A program made the position numbers and the translations under genes. DNA of 64,000 nucleotides from Rhyacichthys aspro (lineage: Eukaryota > Chordata > Actinopteri > Gobiiformes > Rhyacichthyidae): NCBI GenBank assembly GCA_036850595.1, contig CM072168.1:17289982-17353981 (forward strand), written 5' to 3'. Shown piece by piece: positions 1 through 11,990 of this stretch. The stretch's first letter is position 1; each line of letters begins with the position of its first letter. The notes under the pieces are model-generated. The model was not told the origin of the DNA, did no database searches, and was given only the letters and a program-made list of their open reading frames with translations.

Positions 1-3000
1 AGAAATAAAGCCCTTTCATGAGATATTATTGTTTTAAAAAATTATGCTCTATTCACGTTCCTGTTTAATATGCATTAACGGTTTGGAAGGTCACAGAAAT
101 ATGATGCATCACGAAGCAGTGTGGAGTATCTGATATAGTGATTGCACTTCTATTGGTTTTTTACTAATAAGACAATCATTTTTATTCATGCCACTGGTTC
201 GGCCCTATTCAGCGTGTTCCTCGCCATTACACTCACTCTGACTAAATTAAAAAGATTATTCACTTTTGACAATTTCAGTGCTCCTCTCTGCAGCTGGCCC
301 ATCACAGTCACAATTCATGAAAATGATGTGCCTGCAGCCAACAGTAATCCTGTTTTCATTTTTGCAGCCCACTTGTGTCCTGAACTAGCTCTAAAAACAA
401 AAGTCACAAATGTTCAGAGAATGAAAAGGCATCCAGATAATGGTTCTTGTGCCTCTGTTTTTGTATTTAATGAGAACATAACATTGAGTGGAAGCATTAC
501 ACAGGGCTCCTTTAAACATCACCTAGTGTCCCATCCAATGCTTTCCTAGCTTGTAATATGCGTCATTTTCCAAATTCCCGGCAACAGAGACGTTTGTGTA
601 ACATTAAAATGGCTTTATGTCCATAATATTTGGTTTAATGTTTGTTTCTGTTTCAAAACATCTTAGTTTTTGGGGACTATTTGAAATAACATTAGAAATC
701 TTCATGGCCTAATGGTATAAGATAGGCTATTAAGGATGGTCCATGTTGTTCCGTATAGCATTCATCCAGCTTCATAGGTGTCTCTTCACTCCATCATCCT
801 GCCTCCAACCCTTCTAATAAACTAAAAGTACACAAAAGTTAAATCATTGAGAATGTAGCTACATACTATAAATATAGCATGACTTTAGATTTAATTTGAA
901 CCAATATTTCTTCTCAGATTTTAGACAGATTCTGCTGCAGATTCTGTAATTTTTATGTTGCCATGATCAGCCTATGTGCTGTCTGTAGTTGAGAGTAATT
1001 GTTTTAGTGAATATTCAATCAGTTTCTTATCCACATTATGACAAAATAATAACTTTGGTGGATTCACACTGACCTAAACATCAGAGCACAACTGGCACAC
1101 ACAGAGTTTCTTGACATTACAGCACAGTGTGACTTCCTATTGTTAATTACATCTGTCTCTTATTTGGTGTGTATTGAAAAGAAAAGATAAATATGACAGA
1201 TGACAACCAAACTCTTGTGTCGAATTACTGTATTATGTCCGTAGTAGACTTTCTCACCCACCAGACTTGAACATAGTACATATCTCACTCTCGTTGGTTA
1301 AAGTCTTACCTCCGTAATCCCGCGCTGTCTCTGTGTTTACATTTGCATATGTAAAATCTGTGTGTGGATTTAAGACTTACACGGACTCACATTTGTTCAG
1401 GAAACAGAGTGGAGTTTTAACTGGGGCATCTGAACTCCAAAACAAACACATGACAAGGACAACAACAGCGCTCTTCAAAAAGCACGACAAAGATTTCCAA
1501 CAACAACTTCCTCTTTTGTGCTGATCCATCAAAGCACAGCAGACTTGAACACGCCGTACGCAGATAGACACACTGACAATTACAGTTCAGACTTGGTGCC
1601 GTTCTTACAGATCTAATGAGCACTGTCCTCAGCTTTACTTCTGCCTCTGTGTTAAATGTTTGTAAAAAATAAAGTATGGCAGTGGGTGCAGCCACAAATG
1701 TCCTACTGTCTCTTTGCTTTGAAGCTCTTCTAAACTAACAACAGAGTTTAGCACGGAAGATAAAATTTTCATGTTCTTCGACATTATTCTTCTTGAGTCC
1801 ATTAAAAAATGCAAGAACTACTGTTTTTAATGAGCCACAGCTGCATCATAAACTCCTGAGGCTTGCAACTGCATTATTTTTAAGCTTAATCTAAGTCTAA
1901 ATATAATAAATGTTGTTGTCTCAGCAGATGGTGTCCGTGTGGCACGAGGCACAGATAGCTTTACTCTTTTAGCCGCAGACTGACAGAATAACACTTTGCT
2001 AATTAGCTTTAATAAGGCCGACTGACACTCGAGCCACAAAGTGATGCACTGCTATCAGTAAGTGTGAGTCTGTGTGCAGAAGAGGAAAGCCACACGTACT
2101 AAGGGAGACTGAATTAAACTAATCATTATTTTGTGGTTCAATTGGTGGAATAATCATCTCTTTAGTTACGCAAATGCCAACTGTGCTGATATTTGAATAT
2201 GTGCGTGTGTTTTTAGCATTTGTATGGACAGTTTGTGTGTCCATAGTCTCATGCATCTTTCTCTTTGGAGTTAATTGACGCTGCACAGACAGCAGTTGCC
2301 CGTCTCGATAATGGTTGTTATGGAAACGATGTTTGGTGTGACAGATGCGTTTGTGGTAATCAGGATACGGCAAACCACAAGGGACAAACAAGGATTTGGA
2401 TGAAGTGCTGGCGAAGAGATATGAGGGAAATACAAAGAATATCAACAATGCAAAGCCGTCACAATGGACACAGTGGATGAACACATTGATGAAGTGAGAA
2501 GAGATTATCAAATGGCAACAAATGGTTGTGGAAATACTTTGTGTGTGCTATCATTCCACCTGATTAAAGTCAGACTTAATTAACTGTGAGCATTATGAAT
2601 TTATTCATTCCCAGGTGCAGTGAATGATTCAATTCTTCCATGAAAAGACAACCCTGCCTGGCATTGTAATTTCTTTGGAAAGTAAATAATAAACATTAAA
2701 AACAACCACTACTAAAAGACATTATTCTTGTCCATACTGTAAATATAAGACATAAAGGTTGTAACATAGCTAGCTACCCTTCCTAGGTCTTCAAGTAACA
2801 CTAAGGGACCAAAAACACTGCTCTTGGTGTAAAATTTGCATAAACTCTGCTGCTGTGCATAATGACCGGCCTTTTGATGGATTGGAGCAAATGAAAATGA
2901 AGTAAATGAAAGTGCTGCTGGAAAGTTTAACCACATTTCTACCTGCACTTTGTTGAGTTTACTTTCATGTGACCACTCCCGTACACTTAGACATCCTTCC

Positions 3001-6000
3001 ATAGCTTCACCGAACCATTATGAGTTTGTATGTCTGATGTCATACTCTTTTATTGCAGTCGTAAGAATAATCATTTAAATAATACTAAAAATTCACTTTT
3101 TTAGAGCATCTAGAAACTCGGCATACCATTCCTGCCCCTCTCAGACACCGGATATCCTCACGGACCAGTCATAACTATTTACTGGGGCTGGCTTTATGCC
3201 CTGCTTTGTTTCTCCAATTGGTTATATATCCATTTGGAGGAAGTTTATTTTGTTTCCATTGGTGCTGCCCCTTGGAAAATCAACTCAAATGTAGAAATTA
3301 GACTAATTATTTGCAAAGAATAAGGATGACTTAGTTCCAGAAGTACCATTTGGAAAAGTAGGATAAATCCACTTCAGCTTTCCACTTCGCAGTATAAAAG
3401 ACATGGTTTAAGTGAGGTTGAACCCCAAAGTGCTGTGAATAAAATAAATTCAGATGTGGTTCCTTGTGTGCCGCTGCTCTTTGCCTTTGTGACTGACACC
3501 TGCTCCCTGTGTGTGGATGTGACAGAAATATGACAGATCTAGCTAAGCTCCCATTTGTGCCTGACAGTGTGCACATAGACCCTGTAAAGGACCATGTGCC
3601 AGGTGTGTGTGTGTTTAGCTTGGCTTACTGAGTGGATCTGGCATCCCCTCGGCGTGTGGGATGATTGGCAGCGTCAGTTTGGGCGTCGTTGATAACGCAC
3701 AGGAGGGCCACTGCCACAGATGAGCTCTGTCAAGCTGTCTGCCCGTCAGACACCACACAAACCCCCAGCCTCTCGCACTGTCACACACACAGACCTACGA
3801 ATCTATATCCACTCAGCTCTAGACTCTTGCATGGACTTCTGTTTGCTTTTACTGACAAAACTGCACACTCGTAACAGAGGAAAATCCACTCTGTATCCTC
3901 ACCTGACACAAGGAAAAAGAGAAAGTCTCACAGTCCCTTTCTGACTTTGTATTTCAGTCTGTCTTTGAGCTAAATGGACAGATGTGGCCAGCTTGACTTG
4001 TTATATTCACTTACATCTGTCTTCCTGAGTCTGCATGAGATCGGTTCCCACTTCTTTGACACTATTCTCACTTTAAACTTTTAAACATCCAAATGTAACC
4101 ATCAGAGCAGTACATAATTATCATTATCTTACAGCATCTCAAGTTTTGATTAAGTAACTCACTGTTTTTCACTGAAACCAAAAGTGCTTATCCACATTAT
4201 TTTTCAGCCAAACAGTTGGTCAGTTATGACCCTAGTGCAGTTTGTTTTTAAGAAATAAGCAACAAGCTGTAGCTGCATTTATGTTAAATTATGTTGACTT
4301 TAAAGCATTTTTACCCAAATCTTTCTTCCGTAACAGTCCCAACCCCAACGATTTTCTTTTTGTGCAGTTTCTCTGTGTAAGCAGACATAGCCAGTGAGAG
4401 ACGATTTTTTTTCTTGGAATTTATTCATCAGCACTAGTTTGTAGAGTGATTTCTGTGTCGTGCTAAACATTTTCATCTACTGAGGTCTTTAATAACAAAA
4501 CCTAGATGGCACTGACAGGATGATTACAATATGTTATGAGATTGTGTTCACACCTGTAGTCATCATTTACTTCACTACTAAGAAAACAATCCATTTATTG
4601 TGGTGTGCAGCAAAAAGAACCAGTTCACAAATGAGAACCAAACAACAAAAAAACAAAGCCTTTCTCAAATGACACACTAGATGGTGCTATAATCTCACTA
4701 TGAACTTTTAAATGAGATAGACACATAGCGTGATGTATGGAGTAAAATGTACAGTCCAGTGATTATGTACAGAAGTGTTTATGTCAGTAGCAGTATTGTC
4801 AATATGCACCTGTAAAATAATAAGCCTTTACTAAAAAAGATGACAATTGCCAATTAGAACTATGCCCTGTGTATGAACCATGTCAGAAATGTTATGATTA
4901 ATGAGACTTTTGAGTGAATCTGGCAGGTAACCATCTCACCTGGTGATACACACAAACAGATAACACCACACACCCGCCAGCACAGTGTGGCTCTTTAGGG
5001 ATCAATTACCCCTCACTCACGTCTTTATCACGGCAGAGCTTCGACCGTGAATACATCGCCACTCAATGTGTCTCTCTCTCTCCCACCACAGACCTTTTTC
5101 AGAGTTGAGATGTATAATGTTCTTCCAAAAATGTCCTTTCTCAAAATGTTATCTGCTGCGACAGATACAAACAACACAATAGCCTTTATTCCACTGACTG
5201 ACAGAGAAAATGCCATCCAAGCATCAGTCTCCATTTACCTGTTGCATTTGCACAAACTCACAGATACACCTTACATTGTCTCAGTTGAATAATGATTGAA
5301 TAATGATCAAAACACACACATGAGCATCGATGCAAACATAAATAACAAGAAAAAGTTAGTCCTGACTCTCTCTGTGCTTCCAGATGCTCTGCCATTTGTT
5401 GATTGTTTTATTTAGATTTAACAAAACTGTGAAAGCCACACAGACAGAAGGAACAACAACACATAGTGATGATCATTTCCAGGGATTTTACCAACATCTG
5501 GACTTTTATTACAAAGTTTTTAATTAATGTGCCAAATGCTGCAATGTGACATAGAAGTTATATCTGTCAAGTTTATGTTAAATGTGAGAAGATAGCTCCT
5601 TTCAGAGGAAAACACTGATGTGTGGCTATAGTTCTTACACACCACCTTTACCCAAAAAGACAAGCTTTGAAGAATTGTCGCATCATTATTTCATGTATGT
5701 GGCTTATAGATGTCCAAGTCCGCATGTGTGAGCGGGCCTTGGAGGCACAGACAGGAGCACTCACATCAGCCAAATAAACCAGGCTTTAGAGGTGTTCCAG
5801 GCCTGTGCACGGAAAGGTTTGCCCAGTGTGAGTGCACCCTTAGTGGGACACATCAACTCAAAAGAGGCTATTGCTTTAGCTTAACCTGTTGAACATAAAT
5901 TTTAAACAGTCAGTCAATTGAAATAAGCCCCAAAGCTCTCCGTCATCATCAGTAAAAGTACATTACTAGTCGTCCATTGCTGCTGCTAAAAGAGCTGAGT

Positions 6001-6366
6001 AAATACAGTTTTATAGAATCACTATTTTACTATAAAGGCTTAAGCCATCCATAATATTAACTGAGGTTTAAAAGTCTGATAGATGATGATTGTGATGAAA
6101 ATCTCAATAGCAATAGCTACATCAATAAAACATCTTATCTCAATAACAGCAAAGATAACATAAACCACAACACGGTGTTTTAAAATTACCTTTTCACTCA
6201 ATGGCTTTGTTTTACCACTTTAGCAATTGAAATAAAGACATTTAAGACATTTAGCCTTGTTCATAACACCAAAGCTACTGTTCAAATGAAGTTTGATTTA
6301 AGCTCTGCCAGTTGTCATATTTGAACAACATTATGAACAATTAAGCACAGACTATAGGTATATATG

Positions 6367-6398
6367 GGGCCGGGAAGGGGTTTTTGGTGGGGGAAAAA

Positions 6399-6485
<87 letters not shown>

Positions 6486-6554
6486 GGGGGGGAGGGGGGG
6501 GGGGGGGGGGGGGGGGGGAAAATGCGGGGGGGGAAAAAAACCCCCCCCACCCCC

Positions 6555-6646
<92 letters not shown>

Positions 6647-6737
6647 GGGGGTTTGTGTGTGGGGGGGGGGGGGACCCGCCGGGGGTTGTTTTTTGTGGGG
6701 TTAATTGGGGGGGCCCCCCCCCCCCCCCCCCCCGGGG

Positions 6738-6785
<48 letters not shown>
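6367..6785. repeat. Poly-G low-complexity block, probable artefact
   Basis: Some 420 bases are almost pure G, with islands of A, T and C runs and homopolymers up to roughly 100 bases. Similar strings (a ggtatatat motif) lie on both sides, at about 6357-6366 and 6845-6853. Long G-homopolymers of this sort are hardly ever maintained in vertebrate DNA and are a typical result of dark-signal or no-signal base calls. The glycine-rich or proline-rich frames through it should not be read as genes. A real G-rich satellite is the less likely alternative. Confidence 0.8.
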
Positions 6786-6787
<2 letters not shown>

Positions 6788-7320
6788 TCAGCTTAACCTA
6801 ATTTTTTGTTTGTAAAAATGAAATTGGGTCTGGCTGGCCAGGCTAGGTATATATACCTATAATGCCACAAAACACAAGATGCTGTAGTCACCTAAACATT
6901 TCTTCTATGTTACGGGAAATACACTTCTATTTTCACAGGAGGAAGTCATTTACAGTCTATTCTTGGCATTTTATAAAGTAGTTGCTAGGTGACGGGCAAC
7001 AATAATGCACTTTGCACGATGTAGAAAAGAAGAAAAGGGTGAATGAGCAAATGAGGAACAGTAAAAGTAAAGCAAGAGGTTTGACATTTTAAAAAATGTC
7101 AAATTGCTACAATTTGCTAAAGCTTACACTGTGAGTTATTAGAAAAACCCTTTTTGACAATGCTTTTTGGCCAAAAGCATTTAGGCTTTAGTAAATATCC
7201 AACAACCAACAGAATGAATGGGTTTTATCTTTGGAAGTAGGTGACTTTCACATGAGCGCACTTGATTATGAAGAGAAATGGGTAGAGTAGTCAAGTTGCT
7301 TCAAAATATTAGTTTTTGGG

Positions 7321-7390
7321 GGATCTTGGTGGTTCATCTGGTGGAAAACAGTGCACATGCTTGGGAGACCCAGGTTCAATTCCAGCTATA
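7321..7390 (+). mobile_element. tRNA-derived SINE head (degenerate)
   Basis: An RNA polymerase III A-box-like string, TGGTTCATCTGG (about 7329-7340), is followed after 32 bases by a B-box-like string, GGTTCAATTCC (7373-7383). That is the spacing found in tRNAs and tRNA-derived SINEs. The 5' acceptor half has no matching 3' partner, so it is not a functional tRNA gene. The following AT-rich sequence could be the SINE body, whose end I cannot fix. The family is not identified. Confidence 0.5.
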
Positions 7391-9836
7391 TTATTCAAGT
7401 TGAAATAAAAGCAGTCGACAAAGATCTATTAATTAAAAACTCTAGACTGAGGTTCTATAATGTGCTCATAAAGTATTTTCCCAAAAGTTACTTAAGAAAA
7501 TCCCATAAATATAATTAAATGTAACTGGTTATTTCCCATGGCTGGTTATAAAACAGTATTTCAATTAAAATCCTTATTTGTGTTTACTAGGTTAAAACTG
7601 GTTTATTTTAGGTGATGTCTGTGCAGTGAATATCAATGGATCCAGACAGAGCTTGGAGCAGGCTTAAGCAATCATGACCTGGCATAAGGTCCATGTATGT
7701 AATCAATTATGCATTGTGAAGGTGGGGGTATGGGTCCATCTGCCAAGCCTTGGATCTGATGCTTTATAATGGTCCAGCTCTGTTTTACTGAACATGGATC
7801 ATTCCCAGTCAAGCCATTTCCAACCCTGCATATGAAACATGAAACAACACGGCTCTTTATAAAAAACATCAAAGTGGCTGCTTTGATCAGATTTCTTTGT
7901 GCAGTGATGTCAGCATTTGTTCTCATTGATGGCAGTTATTAGTAAATGTCAAACCAAACAATAATGAGGGAGACAGAAAAGCATATCGTGGGAAATGAAG
8001 GCTTAATTTAACATTGGAGACGTTTTTTCACTGAATAAAAGAAACATGAAACAAATGATGGTGTGTTATTTATTGACAAGACATATCCAGGGGCAAATCA
8101 CCACCGACATCTTGTTTGTGGGCCATTGTTTCTGCTTGTCTTGAGTTTATTCATTCATAACATGTCTTTATTTCCATATGCTTCCATAAACTGGAGATAC
8201 ACTACACTCTACAGGTTGACACTGGCACCATGCTCTCAGCGGTCTCTGAGCTGTGGTCTTTATCTCACCAGGAGGTTATGTTCAGACCACTCCGCTTCAT
8301 GTTAGACTCTGTGTTGCAGCTATGTCTTTATCTTTATCACAAATTAAAGAAATGTGCATCAAACACACTCCTACTTCATGTTTTGCTCAGTCCAAGCCTC
8401 GACTTCATCTACAATTCAAATTAAACATTTGCAAGAATCTAACAGTGCATCTTTTTACATATTTTACTTTGTCCAAAGCAAAAGATTAAAATAGAAAAAT
8501 AAAGATTACATTTGTCTCTACAACAATGATATTTTCTGCTAAAAGCACATTACATTTTTAATGTAAAAATAAACCGTTGAAGTATGTTATTTTTGTTTCT
8601 TGAAAAAAGTATATTAGTTACATGGTAAGGTGCTGCCCCCATGTGGACAACCACCTGACTTACAGTTGGAGCTATAGGAGCCACTGTATATGTATAACTT
8701 TACTGTAACTGATTATATTACTTTAGATACTATTTTAGTTTGACCAACCAACTAAAACTGTTCCTTATTTTTAAATATTGTAATTTTTCTATGTAGGTGA
8801 GAGAGTGTAATAGGGAATGGCTGAAGAAATGTGAATGTTTTATATTTTGATATTGTTTTATTTTTACATTGTATTGTTGTATTGTAATGTATAAAAGCCC
8901 AACCAGGAACAGGAGTTGTAAATTAGCTATAAACTCTATAAGCGGCACATCAGTTGCAAGATGTTTTGACCATTTAATCTGACCATTTAACAGATTAAAT
9001 GGTCTAACATATCCGATGACCTTGTAGACACACCCACTGTCCACTGCCAAGGTGGAAGTGACCCATAGTTGTATCTCTGACAGGTTTTGCATGACATGAA
9101 CTCAAGTCCAAGATCAACAATCAAGGCCTCCAGGTTTAATATCACCCGTTACATCACCAGCTTTGGTTGAAATCAAATCATGCACAGCCTTGTAATCAAC
9201 TCCACTGTTGTAACTGCGCTCAAGTGTCTTTCTTCACGCAGCGTCGGATCCTGGTGGCTCTGAATGAGAAGCATCATGGACGTGCTCTGATATGTCATTT
9301 TCCACTTTCCACAGGGTTAATAATAGCACAACAATACGCCCTCTTCTTTCTTTTTTTGCAATTATTCTTCAAAATAAATTGTCATGGTACGTAAAATCAA
9401 ACTCAGGTAAATAGTCTATCACTTAGTAGAAGAAGTATGTGGTATACATACATATAGTTTTGAATCATGTTTATTCTATTCAGAGAAAAATATAAATATA
9501 ATAGATGTGTGACTACTTGTAACTTCAATTGGCTGCCGCTGAAAGACAAGTACAAGAAACTTTGAACAAGAATAGATACACCCCACACGAGTATATTGGT
9601 AATGTTCTGAAAGTCTGCCTCTAGCTTTTAAAATGGCTACTTTTAAAGGCTGTGTAGAAATAATAGAGAAGCTTCCTGCTCAATTCTTACACACCTTAAA
9701 CATCATTAAAGGTTATGGTGCCTGGAGCTTGTCTTTGAAGGCCAGGTAAACCCACTGACAGACAACAATCTCTGTGGGGATTTATAGTGAGAACAAACAG
9801 CACTGACCACTGCAACAGAATGATTTTATTTACAGC

Positions 9837-10360
9837 TATAAAAACCTAACAACACTGTGCTGTAGGATGATCAAGGCCGAATCTGTTGCCAAATTCTGAC
9901 CCCAGCCTGAAGAGTGTGCTTAGCTCAAATGTGAGCAAACGTCCCCGCATTGTTCCTTTCAGAGATCTGTGTTACTTTATACCTGCGGGATTACTGTGCC
10001 AACTTCCTGGAGCCAGTGGCCACGGTTTCCATCCTCCATCAGTTTGTGACTGCTGCTGGCTGCTGTGCTTGAATTATTCACACTGTCATTGTCTGAGTGG
10101 CTCTCACCTATCAACAGATGCTCTGGCCGTGGGAGGGAAAGCAGACGGTCCTTTCCACGTCCTGGCAGGCACCTGGTCCCCATTGTGTTTCAGCTGTTGA
10201 CTGAGAGGGATCATTGGAGAAACAGGTGAGAGCAGCTATAGCTTCACTTAAGAGCAACTAATTTGTTTAGAGCACTTTCACTGAAGGAGTGTGTCTGCCT
10301 CAGCTTTACACAACGTCAGCTTCCTTTCATTGTAACTTTTCTTCCCAATCTTTTCCACAG
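9837..10360 (+). promoter_or_regulatory. Putative promoter, 5' UTR exon and 5' intron of the LRR gene
   Basis: A TATAAAA box at 9837-9843 would place transcription start near 9865-9870. A donor (aacag|gtgag, after 10225) and an acceptor (tttccacag, ending at 10360) define a 135-base intron lying three bases before the ATG at 10364. A 5' UTR intron abutting a single coding exon is common in vertebrate LRR membrane-protein genes. The presumed leader contains a 104-codon upstream open frame (9886-10200) with no recognisable similarity. The TATA box and leader are inference; the intron is the better supported part. Confidence 0.45.
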
Positions 10361-10363
10361 GTC

Positions 10364-11437
10364 ATGACCTCTTCCAGCTTGTACTTATTTGTGCTCCAAT
10401 TTGCTCTCATGCCTCCATCTTTGGCATTGAGCTCTTGCCCTAATGGCTGTACCTGTCTACGAGAAATAAAATATGTCAACTGTTCATCTGGGAATATCTC
10501 GGACACTCTTCCAAACTTTCCGCTCAGCACAGAATATCTGGACTTATCCAAAAACCATTTGACTGAGATACATCCTCACTGTTTTACAACTCTTCTAGGC
10601 CTTAAAGTGTTGCAACTTCAAGAAAACATGGTTTCTTTTATTGCAAACGGTGTGTTTATGAACCTTCATTGTTTACAGAAGCTGGATTTAAGTCACAACC
10701 ATCTCTCTTCTTTGGGACATGGATTTTCTCAGGGTCTAAATTCCCTCTCAGAGCTTTCTTTGGCTTACAACAACATTACAGTCCTGGAAAGCACCCCTTT
10801 TGAGAACTTGGACAGTCTTGTAAAGCTGGATTTAAGGGCGAACCTCATCCAGCTCATCACACCGAGAGCACTGAGCAGCATGACCACTTTGCGACACTTG
10901 TATTTGAACGAAAACCGTATTACAACATTGGGTTTGGCCACTTTCTCCACTCTGCGTTCCCTCGAAGTGCTGCGACTTCGTGGAAACCAAATCACTGCAG
11001 TTGTACCAGGAGTCTTTACGTCACTCTGTAATCTGGTTTTACTAGACTTGACCTTTAATAGACTTTCGGTGTTGCAGTTTAAGACCCTTCTGAGCATTTG
11101 TGCATCTAACGCTCACGTCCTGCTGGAGGGAAACCCCTGGCACTGCGACTGTGACCTGCAGAGGGTCTTCAGGAAACTGGACAATATTCACCGGCTGTTC
11201 TTGGACGATTACCACAGATTACAGTGCAGTGAGCCCGAGGAGCTCCAGGGCAGCCTCGTGGTGGAGGTGGCAGCCAAACTCTGCGTGGCTGAGACTGTCA
11301 CGGTCCTGATCCTGACGGGAACAGTGCTCATAACAGTCGTAGCTGCCATTATTATGGGTGAAAAGAACAAGAGGCAAAGCTTGGACAAAGACTGTTCAGA
11401 GGAGCAGGTGGGGCTGGATAGTTACTGTGATAACTGA
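10364..11437 (+). CDS. Leucine-rich repeat type I transmembrane protein
   Basis: This is a 357-residue protein encoded in one exon. The ATG at 10364 is chosen because it follows the splice acceptor at 10360 by three bases and starts a clear signal peptide (about residues 1-23); an upstream in-frame ATG at 10289 falls inside the predicted 5' intron. Next come an LRRNT cap (Cys25, Cys29, Cys31, Cys40), about eight to nine leucine-rich repeats of some 24 residues (about 45-255), and an LRRCT cap beginning NPWHCDCD (Cys261, Cys263, Cys288, Cys307). A single membrane helix (about 311-331) and a short charged, cysteine-containing tail of about 25 residues complete it. N-glycosylation sequons occur at Asn39 and Asn44. 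The architecture fits cell-surface adhesion or signalling LRR proteins such as trophoblast glycoprotein or LRRC15-type proteins, but I do not recognise the orthologue and give no symbol. It lies about 3.6 kb upstream of gls on the same strand and appears transcriptionally separate. Confidence 0.85.
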   Translation: MTSSSLYLFVLQFALMPPSLALSSCPNGCTCLREIKYVNCSSGNISDTLPNFPLSTEYLDLSKNHLTEIHPHCFTTLLGLKVLQLQENMVSFIANGVFMNLHCLQKLDLSHNHLSSLGHGFSQGLNSLSELSLAYNNITVLESTPFENLDSLVKLDLRANLIQLITPRALSSMTTLRHLYLNENRITTLGLATFSTLRSLEVLRLRGNQITAVVPGVFTSLCNLVLLDLTFNRLSVLQFKTLLSICASNAHVLLEGNPWHCDCDLQRVFRKLDNIHRLFLDDYHRLQCSEPEELQGSLVVEVAAKLCVAETVTVLILTGTVLITVVAAIIMGEKNKRQSLDKDCSEEQVGLDSYCDN

Positions 11438-11907
11438 GGGTCACTTTTTGGTATTTATTACACTCACCAGCCTTTTTAGGTACGGCTTTAACCAAGCTGT
11501 ACATGTTTTAATGGTTCAGTCACTCATACAGCCATTGATCCAGTTCATCTGGCACCAACAACTGTGCCATGATAAAAGTCACCGGAACCTTTCTTTCTCA
11601 TTTTGATGATCATTTCATTTGTTCAAAGGGCTTCGTGGTCATATCTACAGCCTAAATGTATTGGGTTAATTCCATATGCTTGAGTGGTTATGTATTTGTG
11701 TTTATGAGGAGCTGAAGAAGTGTGACAAAGTGGCCAATGGGAGTATATTATATATATAATGTATATGATATATCAAAGGGCATGTTTAGTATATTAATTT
11801 ACTCATGTTGTGTGTGTCATTTTATCAAGATCTTTTTACTTTAGCAAAAATTATTTTTTAGTTCTCATATTGGAATGCTACTATAAAATACTACTACTAC
11901 AACAACA

Positions 11908-11990
<83 letters not shown>

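Larger units (their letters stand above)
1..9830. other. Intergenic region with no supported gene
   Basis: I see no exon chain with splice sites and recognisable protein similarity in this stretch. Open frames here are short (135 codons at most, apart from the low-complexity block) and translate to composition-biased sequence with no family motif. It contains a poly-G block (6367-6785) and a tRNA-like SINE head (7321-7390), described separately. Distal regulatory sequence for the LRR gene could lie here, but nothing in the sequence shows it. Confidence 0.6.

Noticed and set aside
142..549. 135-codon + strand open frame
   Set aside because: No domain, signal or family resemblance and no splice context; its length is compatible with chance in 64 kb.
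2119..2511. 130-codon - strand open frame
   Set aside because: Composition resembles random AT-rich translation with no recognisable motif.
6341..6801. Open frames of 69-145 codons rich in Gly or Pro
   Set aside because: They are translations of the poly-G/poly-C block, with no codon structure and no start context.
9886..10200. 104-codon open frame before the LRR gene
   Set aside because: It lies in the predicted 5' UTR exon and has no similarity; at most an upstream open frame.
10765..11097. 110-codon - strand open frame
   Set aside because: Shadow of the LRR coding exon on the opposite strand.
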